NCBI GenBank assembly: GCA_013397455.1
Contig: VYZB01000380.1
Span: 245,675-309,674, forward strand
Origin: Crotophaga sulcirostris
Lineage: Eukaryota; Chordata; Aves; Cuculiformes; Crotophagidae
DNA length: 64,000 bases
Direction: 5' to 3'
Numbering within the stretch: the stretch's first letter is position 1; every line of letters starts with the position of its first letter. A program made the translations under genes and the position numbers. Shown here piece after piece: positions 38,810 through 48,760 of the stretch. The notes under the pieces were generated by a model that did no database searches, had not been told where the DNA came from, and saw nothing but the letters and a program-made list of their open reading frames with translations.

Positions 38810-40029
38810 AAAAAAAGGAAGTCATGGAGTTGTAGGTACTATTACATTTATGGCCTTTGTTTCCTATATTTGTACATTTCAAGAGTAAATGGATATGATT
38901 TACCTACTCAGTGTTGATGTACGTTGTTTTCAGCACCTGCTACATTGAAACAGTTGTATAATTAAACTGCTATTGGACTGTATACCACAGGAATTACTGC
39001 TTAGACTTACAGAAGCACAACAGTTCCTATGTGTACATATTACTCTCTCTACCTATAAATGAACATATTTACTGTACATCTATGCATTTTTATGTATAAT
39101 ATTTTACACATGTTTAAAGTTACGTCCTGTTGGTTCTAGTAATATACTTTAAAATAATCCAGTAAATGTTTACTTTTTACTGTGTTTTAAGTATCTTCTC
39201 ATATTTCTCAATAGTTGCAAACTGGATTCTTTTCTTGTTTGTAAAGCACATTCAGATGGCTAAACTACCTTGTACTGACCCTCACAATGCAATGTCAGCT
39301 CTGAAGTATACTTGGCAGACCAGTGAACTGTATGTCTTTTCTGCTATTCTATCTCAGCCCTGGTGTATTTTGTCTCACAAAAAGAACTGTAACATTTTTA
39401 AGATGAGGCACAGTGATGATAGATGCTTTCAGTGTCAGAAGAGGAATTATATGGAAAGGTCTTGGTATTTAAGATTGTATGTGTAGGGTTTTTCCCAATA
39501 TGATGTACAATGTTTTATTTCTGCCAGTCCTGATCCAGTCAGATACAGCAAATACCTGAATAGGGGAGAAACAAAGGAGAAAGCTACATAAATTCAGTGA
39601 TCCAAAAGTATAGCAAACCCCAGTCAATGTCTCGGTATTATTATATTACCAGTTATTTGTAGAAGTTTTACAAAATTTAATCTGCATCTAATGTTTGTTT
39701 TGAAGGTTTTGGGGGAAAGGTGGAGAGAATTTTCTGTGTAGGAGGTTAAAATGGCTCAAGATGTGTAATTTGGTAATCTAATGTTACTTAGCTCGCATTC
39801 GAGGTATTTTAGTATCTACTCGGAAAAGCCCACACTAAAATGCCTGTCATTTATGCTTTCACTCAGAGAAGTTATTCCAGTTTTGGGACTAAAACTTGCA
39901 TATGACCTACACAAAGCAAGGAGAATGTAAAACAGACCCCAGACTCCTATTTTGACATATACCTTAGAAAAATCCCACAAATCTCAGTTTTAGTTTTTTG
40001 AGTTATATACTTTACAGATAAATTAGGGA

Positions 40030-40035
40030 AATAAA
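40030..40035 (+). terminator. RSPO2: Intermediate poly(A) signal AATAAA
   Basis: Canonical hexamer inside GGGAAATAAAGCATC, about 1.58 kb after the stop. No strong GT-rich element is obvious just downstream. Confidence 0.3.
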
Positions 40036-40379
40036 GCATCTATAAACACAAATATATCCATATTTAGCTAGGACAAGTGTTGCTACATAAATGTGCGGTA
40101 GTTAGGCACATGTGAATGTTCCATGAAACTGCTTGTGGACTTCCACTTAACCATGATGTTTTCACCATCTTTCATTAATTGTTCTCATCTTGGGCTGCTA
40201 TTTTGGACGTTATTTTCTCACTTAAAAAAAAGAAAAAGGATGATAAGAATTGTAGCTGCTTGTTTGCTTACTGGTTATCAAATTTGGCTGTAAGCGCAGT
40301 GAATGCCCTCATGCAATCCGTTTAGTAGTGGTTACAAACATGTATTAGGCATGTCATGGAAAGAATGCTACAAAATTAC

Positions 40380-40385
40380 AATAAA
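40380..40385 (+). terminator. RSPO2: Distal poly(A) signal AATAAA
   Basis: Canonical hexamer about 1.93 kb after the stop, with a T-rich tract 25-45 bases downstream. It is the most plausible end of the longest RSPO2 transcript in this window. Confidence 0.45.
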
Positions 40386-40400
40386 ATTATGTCACAAGCT

Positions 40401-40774
40401 TCGAGTAAACCATTTTTGGTCCTTTTTAATTGAAAAACTGTATTCCTTCAGAATATCATACGCATAGAATAGGAGAAAGTGCATGCATGCAGACTTTCTT
40501 CCACTGGAGTGGGAAATGTTTTCCAAGCAGCTATTTTGTTGATACTTACAACATGTTTGAAAAGACCAGGTACATTAGACATACATTGGTTTCTCTTGTT
40601 CCAGTCACTGTCGTATCTGGAGTTTCCTTGAGTGTAGCTACAAGAATCTCATTCCTAAGTAGCAAATATTCTTGTGTAATTTCTTCTTTGTCATATACAT
40701 CTTCTTTTATCCTGCCTTTGTGTGGTGGATCCTATCAATTTATTCATAGCAACTAGGGGTTTTGTAGGATCAGA
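40401..40774. other. Intergenic sequence after RSPO2
   Basis: AT-rich sequence directly after the likely distal poly(A) site. A 108-codon frame (40430-40756) has no recognisable motif. Confidence 0.4.
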
Positions 40775-40985
40775 TTTCTCCTGGGGTTAGAAAGGACCAT
40801 TCCTTGGACATTAAGAAAACGGTGGTCCACTAAGAGGGTGGTCAGTCACTGGAACATGCTCCTCAGGGAAGAAGAGGTCGTGGCACCAAGCCTGTCAGAA
40901 TTCAAGAAGCATCTGGATGATACTCTCAGTCATATGGTTTTGTTTTGGGTAGTCCTACAAGAAGCAGGGAGTTGGAATTTATGAG
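40775..40985 (+). mobile_element. CR1-like LINE 3' fragment
   Basis: AGAGGGTGGTCAGTCACTGGAACATGCTCCTCAGGGAAGAAGAGGTCGTGGCACC matches the CR1-type pattern of a lone tail (xRVVxHWNxLPxEEVVxP), and is followed by GAATTCAAGAAGCATCTGGATGATACTCTC and a GTTGGAATTT-like end. It is a degraded copy of another CR1 family in + orientation. Sequence quoted only in part here is contiguous between 40828 and 40935. Confidence 0.55.
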
Positions 40986-42319
40986 GGTTGTAATCATTGG
41001 TTAAAAAAGTGTTACATCACTATGATGTGCAAAAAAAATTTCTTTTAAAGAATACATTCTTTTATATCTTATTCACCTGCCCCAGAAAAGATAATTTCAT
41101 AGTTCCACTCTGCATTTAGGATCTCTTTGTACTCAGTATTCCTTACCTTATCCTGACCTCCCAGCATCTGTCTCTTTAAATTAAAAACAAATAAAACCAC
41201 AACAAAAGACCTCCCCCAAACCCCAGGTGCAAGTTTAAAGTAATTATTTTGTGGCTGGCTGATCTTTACTGCATCTCAGCTGTTCTTTCTAGTAAGAAAT
41301 TATTGTTTCATGTCTCTCTTCTTATTCCTGTGGGGGAAAAAATGTTGCAGTCCACCTTATGGCAATGCAAACCTTCCATATTACAGATGTCAGTATTAGG
41401 AAATTGTTCTCCTCTTACACCTGTATGCTTAACATAAAGATGTCTATGAATGAAGTGAATACTTGGATAACTTATATCATATGTCTTCCTTTATAAGTCT
41501 ACAGTACAGAAAACTGCAGAGCAGAAAAAATAAAGGTAGATTTTCATTTGAGTTAGCCAAAAATGAAACAAAAATCAATTAAATGCTATGTTAACTTTTT
41601 AAAATTAAAATAAAAAATATTGACACAATCTTGATTGAAATCTTCTAAATTGAGAAGACTTTTCTAGACAGATTAAGATCAAAGAGCATGCTTCAACTTT
41701 GTTATGCTGATGAAATAGAATATAGAATAAAATTAACTGGATACTGCTGAGAGAAGTGCCACACTTTTTTTTTTTTGCTGATGGTTTTTTTTGCTGATGT
41801 TTACCACAGGGTGTGAGAGATTTTTTAATTCAAACTGTGCATCTCTTTCCCTTCATCAACAAAATGTACTTGCTCTTGACACTGGTTCACTTTCGCTTGT
41901 GATGGTGTGAGCCAGCATAAATTCCAGTAAACTTTAGACTGATGTTATTTTGGACTGACACCAACAAGAACAAAATGTACCCTTCTGAATGTGTAACCCA
42001 GAAACCACTGTCAGCTTTTTTTAGTTCTTTACCAAAAGCTTTACACTGAACCTGGCATCATTTCTTTCAGGAGAAGACTGTCCAGGAGTGAGGAAAGGAC
42101 ATTAACTTTAGAAAGTATTAGAGCAGCCTGACCTATAGGACACCTAACAGAAAGCAGGCCAGTGTATGAAGTGCGGTTCCTTGCAGGAGTTAAAAATGTT
42201 GTAAGGAAAGCACGACCAGAAAGAGCCTAATCTTCATCCCATTGTCTAGCTCTTCTAGATTTCAACTGATATTTTTTAATGCAAACTAGCTCTGTTTATG
42301 TCTAATGAACATATGTCCT
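40986..42319. other. Intergenic sequence without recognised features
   Basis: AT-rich intergenic DNA. A T-run at about 41766-41776 is followed by two GCTGATG(G/T)TT units. No gene is seen. Confidence 0.45.
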
Positions 42320-43177
42320 TATATTGGGTTTTCATGGCAAGGTTTTGGTAGTGGGGAGGCTAAAGGGGTGGCTTCTGTGAGAAGCTCCTAGAAACTTCCA
42401 TTATATCCAATAGAGCCAATGCCATCTGGCTTCAAAACAGACCTGCCACTGGCCAAGGCTGAGCCCATCAGTAGTGTTGGTAGCACTTCTGGGATAACAT
42501 ATTTAAGAAGAGGGGAACCCCCCCCTGTGCAACAGCAATCAAAAAGAGGAGTGAGAGTATGTGAGACAAACAACTCTGCAGACACCAGGGTCAGTGAAAA
42601 AGAGAGGGAGGAAGCATTCCAGGTGCTGGACCAGAGATTCCCCTGTAGCCCCTGATGAAGACCGTAGTGAGGAAAGCTGTTCCCTGCAGCCCATGGAGGT
42701 TAATGATGGAGCAGATAACCACCTGCAGCACATGGAGGACCCCATACTGGAAGCCCACACTGGAGCAGGCATCTGGCAGGACCTATGGACCCGTGGAGAG
42801 AGGAGTCCATGCTGGAGCAGAGTTGCTGTCAGGACTTGTGACCCCAGGGGGAACTCATGCTTGAGCAGTCTCTTCCTGAAGGACTGCACCCTGTGAAAAG
42901 GACCCGCACTGGAGCAGTTCCTGAGTAACTACGGCCTGTTGGAATGAGTGGTGCTGGAGAAATTCACAGAGTAATATCTGCTATGGGAGGGACCCCATGC
43001 TGGAGCAAGTTGAGTGTGAGGAGTCCTCCTCCTCAGGTAGAAGGAGTGAAAGAAACAAAGATTGATGAGCTGACCACAACCTGCATTTCCCATCCCCTGC
43101 ATTGCTGACAGGAAGGAGGAAGAGAAAATCAGGAGTAAAGTTAAGCCCGGGAAGAAGGGAGGGGTGGAGAGAAGGTG

Positions 43178-43185
43178 TATATAAG
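43178..43185 (+). promoter_or_regulatory. TATA-like box in the solo LTR
   Basis: TATATAAG lies about 50 bases before the LTR's AATAAA hexamer, the spacing expected for a short LTR R region. Whether the LTR is still active as a promoter cannot be told from sequence. Confidence 0.5.
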
Positions 43186-43229
43186 ATTTGGGTGTATTTT
43201 TCTCATTGTCCTACTCTGATTTGATTGGT

Positions 43230-43235
43230 AATAAA
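43230..43235 (+). terminator. LTR poly(A) signal AATAAA
   Basis: Canonical hexamer within TTGGTAATAAACTAATTTCC, downstream of the TATA-like box and upstream of the LTR 3' end. Confidence 0.55.
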
Positions 43236-43422
43236 CTAATTTCCCCAAGTCAAGTCAGTTTTGCCTCTGACGGTAATTGCTAAGTGATGTCTTCCTGTCC
43301 TCCTCTCAAACCATGAGCATTTCTTTGTATTTTCTCTCCCCTGTCCAATTAAGGAAGGGGGAGCAGTAGAGCGTCTGTGGTGGGCATGTGATGTCCAGCC
43401 AGGGTCAACTCATCACAGTCCT

Positions 43423-46400
43423 CAACCAAAGTGAAGCTGGATTCTTACTTAAACTTTCTGGTAATGTATCTGTGGTCATGACAGCTTTCAGAGAGCTGCC
43501 CAGCCTCCTTATTTTCAAATTGTGTATTCAGTGACACTCATGTAACCTTGTTGATTTTATTTGGGCAATACCAATGAAACTAATAGTTTGTAGACCGCAA
43601 ATGAATAAACACTGAAAATGAGACTGATTTGTTTTTTCCTCAGTGACTTCTCAAAATAGAAATTCAGCTCAAAAGACCAAACAGTCTCAGTTAGAGAATA
43701 CGTCATGTCTTGGCTTGCAACTATGTCTTAGCTTCCCTGTCAGACTTTAGGGGGTCTTTATGGGAAAGATAGAAAGATAAGAGCTTTTTTTTTTTTCTTT
43801 TTCTCCTGAAGACCACTTTTTATCAGAATCTTTGGTGAGATGTTACATTTCATTTTGCTTTCTGAGTTGACTTAGAGGTGTTGGTTGCCATGTACGATAG
43901 TTAAGGCCCTCAGCTGCCGGAGTCTCCTGATCTTTGCTCCAGAATTGTCTCATTCTTTCATAGTTGCTGTCTAGTGATATGTACACAAAAAATCTCAGGG
44001 ACATGGAGTGCAGCCACAGGTTTTCTTTGTCATAGTTTTGTACTCTCCCTTTGGCCTCGTGTAACTTGTTACTCTGTGGCCTGGCTTCAGCAGATGAAGT
44101 GAACCGCCCTTCTACCTCAAACGTCTTATAGTCTGCTTATTCTCTTGACTAGGCCATGTAGATCCAAACTCTAAGGCTGATCCTAGCAATTTATTGTGTG
44201 TTCAGATATTTTCTGTTTAGAGGGTTAAAGAGAAATTCATGGACTAAAGATCTATAAACAGATGATGAAAGGAATAGGAAAGTATGTATCCTCTGATATC
44301 CATAATCTAAACCAGTAATAGGTAAGTATATAGGCAGTATAATGACTTGATCCAATGATTTCAAATACTGAGGGAGTATGACATTAATGGACTGCAAAAA
44401 CATGGCTCATTTGCTCACCTTACACAGTATTGCTTATTGCTGCTATTGGAAGCAGAATATTAACTATTAGTTTAATGCATTAGAGTCTCTCTTTAGGTTG
44501 TTTTATTTGTTTGTTTTTGTTTGTTTTGTTTGGGTGTTTTTTTTCTTTGTTATACATTCATCGTGTTCAATGAGTATTCAGAATCAAAGCCTTCAATCAG
44601 TTCTGTTGGGACAGTTGGACAGTTGATAAAGACAGTCAGTGACTTTGGCAGAGGAGATGCAAGGTTATCACCTAAAGGTATACTTAATGTTGAACTAAGA
44701 TCATGAAGAATTTTCCAGTTTATGACAAGGTGATAGTTCATAGAAGATTTGCAGCAGTAAGAATGAATGTGGAAGAAACACTTTCAGTCTGAATTTTGTG
44801 AGCAGTTATGATATGGATGCATGAATGCTGAGTGAAAGCTTTTTAAAAATCTGTACTAAGATGACCAAAACTGTATTTCTTCTGTTTATAAATGAGCAGC
44901 AGTTCTGCAATGCTGATTAGCTTAATGAGGTGGTCATTCTTCATTCTTATTCTCGTTTTGATATTATTTTTCCTTCATGCAAACAGTACAGCATAAGGAT
45001 CTGGAGTTTTTGCCTACTCTTTCTTCCCCTTCCCTCCTGCCCCCTGGTGCTCCCTTTACTATAATCTAAGGGATTTCCATGACCTCTAGGCTGAAGATGC
45101 TTTGCAATATGTAGCTGACTTGCACATGTTTTGGCATGTATTTCCAAGTTACACAGCCAACTAATCTGAAGAAAATCTAGATGTTATTCAGAGAGAGAAA
45201 GCAGGTAGTGCATGCATTCTCAAGAGATATATTAATTCTTAGGATTTCTCTGGTCAGTTTAATTTTTTGAGGTGTGGTGTAAAAAGAAAGGGCAGATGTA
45301 TTATCTGGGAAGCTTGCAAACCAGCTTTTTAGAAAAGTCAGATCCTTGGTCATACCGGCATTGAAAGACAGTGTGTTTTTCAGCAGAAAGCTAGCATTAC
45401 TGTGCTGAATACAGAGAGGAGATTAAGAACTTCCCTACGCAAATAACCTTACCGTTAACCCCAGTTACGTTTTCACTATTAAACTTAACAGATATAAACG
45501 TAGATGGGGGTTTCTTGAGCAAATACAGGCCATTTAATGCTGATGGACTCTTTGCTAACAATGAAGATGGTGTGTGTATTTCAGCCTAGACTACTCTGTC
45601 ACCAAGGCTTTATTCAAGGCCAATACTGAAGCTAGGCATATATTTCTTATGATCTAGATTAGGACTTGAAGCCTAGAAGAGGACAATTTTGAATCCTAAG
45701 CAGCATTTCTTCTGTGGAATATAGCAAGTTATACAACATAATTCCCAAAAGGTGTGTTTTCCTCCATCTGAAGCAGCCTTAAAAAGAGGCTGTTTCCACA
45801 TTGAACTTCCGGTGGGAGCACCTTCCTTCATCCTGCTTTCATCTGCCTAATTATTCTAGCAGCAAAACTGTCCATTTTTCAGTGCTGCTTTTGCCAAGCA
45901 GATGTCCCTTTTCTTTCCTGCAGAAAAAGTTATGCGGCTCCTATCCTCTGTGAATAATTCAAAGATTTTGAGAGTAGATCCTGATTCAAAGTGCAACAGT
46001 ACTGAGGCTGATTAACAGCAATGAGGTCTTTTGTGTACACAGTACTGTGTGTACTTTCTGTCTTCCAGTGAACTAGACAAGGGTGGATTGATTAGGCAGA
46101 TTGAAATGTCTGGAGAAACCTGGAGTGAGTGAGTTTTGACTCTGGTGGTGTTAATTTTAATGAATTTCTTTCCCACTTATAGGTTTTATTCAACACTAAG
46201 AGCAAGCACCCTCTGATCTGTTGGTCATGCGTTATTCCAGCTCTCTTCTCTCCCACTAATATGAAAGTCCTCTTATGCTAATTTTTGCTGTTTGTTATTT
46301 GTAACACAAAGAATACCTTCACAAAGCATTAACTGAAGAAAAGTTACACAAAGTTTTTCAGAACCAAACTGTTCTCAATGTGGCACCCACACATTTTCCA

Positions 46401-48419
46401 CATAGCATCTGCTATGTAAGTGCACCTGAATTGGTGAGTTGGAATTTTAAAACTATCAAAATGATACAGTTACTTCTGTATGAAATGAAGAACACATGTC
46501 CAAGTGATACAATAGAAAATCTGCTTCAGTCTATATAAAATTCTGACTTATTAGAGCTTTGTTTAACCTGACCTAGCCTGTTAACAACACTTTTGCCATG
46601 CTTTGGACATAGAAACCCAGCCAATTGTAAGCTAAGCCATTTGAAATACAGATTAGTTACCTGAAAGGAATACATGACAGGCCTGCATGTATTTATTGTT
46701 CTGAAAGACCACATGTGCTTATGACCAGAGAGAAGGGCAGTGCACAGCCAGTAATTATTCTTTAATTCCTATATAAATGTGTCTGTACAGTTGAGGTGGT
46801 ACTGCTGAGGGCTGACTCAGAAGCCTTCTTCATCACGCCTTTCTCCTCAGCTATGCTTGTTGAGAACCATGCGTGTTTATCTAAACTGAAATAGATGGAA
46901 ATATGTTTGTGATTAAGAGTCTAAAAATCACAGCAGCCCAGAAACAAGCATGTAGCATACTGCTATGTCACATTAATCTTCAGAGTGGAACCGAGACAGA
47001 CATCTAGGTTCAGAAGCTTTGTTAGTTGTAGGTCTTTCTGAGGTGAAGCTATCAGATACCACTCTGTTCATCTTGTTTGTGAGCTCCCAGAAGGCCCGTA
47101 GAGACTTCAGTGAATCACCATGAGTTTGAGGAGGCACAAATCTGTAAAAACACAGTCTTGGCTGGTATCTAAAACATCATCCCATTTTTTTCAGGAAATT
47201 CATATTGGTATTCAGTCAGATACAGATTAAAAAGCGAATTCCAAAAAAAAAATTCTGTCCAAGATGAAGAACATTATAATCTTAAAGTGGCAGGAATCCT
47301 TCCTTTAAACCTTTTGGAAGTTAACATCAGATGTAATCAGAAGCACAGGCTCACAAATGCTATTTGTCAGTGAAGTCTCTTCATGGGTAGAAGCTATTCA
47401 GCTTCAAACCTTCAAAGTAAAGTATGCCATAAATGTATGTTGTACTTACATCTTTAATAATTTGTTAATACTATTAGTAATAAAGACATAATAATGTGAA
47501 CTAAAAACTGCTAGATGCACAGGACACTGAGACCTTAAGAGGAAAGGAGGCCATCCAGTATCTCACAGGCTATGACCAGCTGTACCTGTAGAGTTGTTCA
47601 AAACCATGTGCCATATGAGTATCATATGGCACATATAGACAAGTATTTTCTTTGTAAACGAGAACTCAAAAATACCATTTAGTTTTTAAAAGTTAGCACT
47701 GTATTCCTTACAACTTCCCATTCAATGTGTGTAGGTAAACCTGTTGCCTTCTGAGGTAGTAAATCCTTTTTCTGCTCTTTGTGGAATTATCATTGCAAAG
47801 GCAGTTTTTCATCATTAAGGACAGCAAAAACTGAAAAACTTGTGTAAGTTCAATAAGCCCTCAAAATTCTGAAAATGCCCTCATTTCTTTCAATAATAGA
47901 AAGCATGTGTGCAAATATGAACTCCTCAACAGCATGGAAAGCCATTGGCATGGACCCAATGACTTGCATATTCAATACCAGTTCAATGCCAGCTATGCAA
48001 ATTGCTATTTAGAAGACTGTGAGCTTCATAATTATTACTTAGCTTCCTAGAGAAAATGTCAGGCCTTTAATTTTTGCTCTTTTGTTTGAAAAAAAGAAGA
48101 AAACCTTATTTCTTCCATGACTTATTTCAGCAAATGTTTAAAAGGGAGATGATTGCAAGTTGCTAACCAGAATTGGGTATAATTGGTATCTGCCGATTGG
48201 CAAAGCTGCTTTTTAGAAGTCTACTTTATGTAAAAATCAAAAGTTCAATGGTCTATTTGGTGACAAATATTTGGTAGTGTGAAGCATAAGAGTGCAACAT
48301 AAATGTCTGAGGTATTATAAATTCAGTGCTATTTTCACAATACATTGTCACCTGTCATCATTTTATTTTTCACACAGTTATTATATCTGAATTTATATTT
48401 GGCATACAGAGACAAGTGG
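43423..48419. other. Intergenic sequence without recognised genes
   Basis: About 5 kb of AT-rich DNA. It contains the short perfect hairpin listed separately and an octamer-rich segment near 47880-48060 with ATGCAAAT-type words. Short frames (44191-44403 minus, 44521-44706 plus) are unsupported. Confidence 0.45.
47606..47634. repeat. Perfect 13-bp hairpin with 3-nt loop
   Basis: ATGTGCCATATGA (47606-47618) and TCATATGGCACAT (47622-47634) are exact reverse complements around GTA. Each arm also contains CATATG, an E-box-type palindrome. Confidence 0.85.
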
Positions 48420-48760
48420 GCATAAGTTACAGGTTTTAAGTCAAGGGAGGCGATAGTGATGATCAGCATGGGGAGGCCAGGAACTGCCCTGCCATGGTCA
48501 CAGCTGCTTCCAGCTGACTCTGAACAAGTGTTGTCAATAGTGGGAAAACCTGTCCCCCATCAAAATTTTACTTGAACGCAGAAGCCCCTAGTGCTGCTGC
48601 TCAAACATTTTAGAGGATCAACAGCAAATGCTGAGGTATGGAGATGCGCGCTTGGAATAGGAGACTCCATGTTGAGGGGGGCATGGACATCCTAACAGGC
48701 CTGTGGGCGACCCATGCTAGGGCAGCTACATCTCTGAGGGACTCCAGCACACCATCTAAA
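48420..48760 (+). mobile_element. Probable degenerate LTR fragment
   Basis: A G-rich segment with GGAGACTCCATGTTGAGGGG, CCTGTGGGCGACCCATGCT and GGACTCCAGCACACC words that resemble the CCATGCTGGAGCA-type arrays of the solo LTR at 42.3-43.4 kb. It lacks clear ends, TATA box and target duplication. The call rests on motif resemblance only. Confidence 0.4.

Larger units (their letters stand above)
38454..40400 (+). other. RSPO2: RSPO2 3' UTR (approximate end)
   Basis: AT-rich sequence follows the RSPO2 stop. Candidate AATAAA signals lie at 38804-38809, 40030-40035 and 40380-40385. The last is followed by a T-rich stretch (TTTTTGGTCCTTTTT) at about 40412-40426 that would suit a downstream element, so I place the distal end near 40400. 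The 39000-39180 part is rich in TGTACAT and TGTATAA-like words that resemble binding sites of Pumilio-type RNA-binding proteins. That is inference from motif shape only. Open frames here (for example 39166-39486) are short and unsupported. Confidence 0.6.
42320..43417 (+). mobile_element. Solo LTR of an ERVL-like avian endogenous retrovirus
   Basis: A roughly 1.1-kb block of G-rich, moderately repetitive sequence unlike its AT-rich surroundings. It begins near TTATATTGGGTTTTCATGG and ends in GGGTCAACTCATCACA. It contains repeated CCATGCTGGAGCA and ACTGGAGCAG-type motifs, a TATA-like box (TATATAAG, 43178-43185) and a poly(A) signal AATAAA (43230-43235), so U3, R and U5 can be traced in + orientation. 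The flanking pentamers GTCCT (42315-42319 and 43418-43422) look like a 5-bp target duplication, which suits class III (ERVL-type) elements. No gag, pol or env sequence is next to it, so it is a solo LTR left by recombination. The leading TG is not preserved if these borders are right. Confidence 0.8.
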
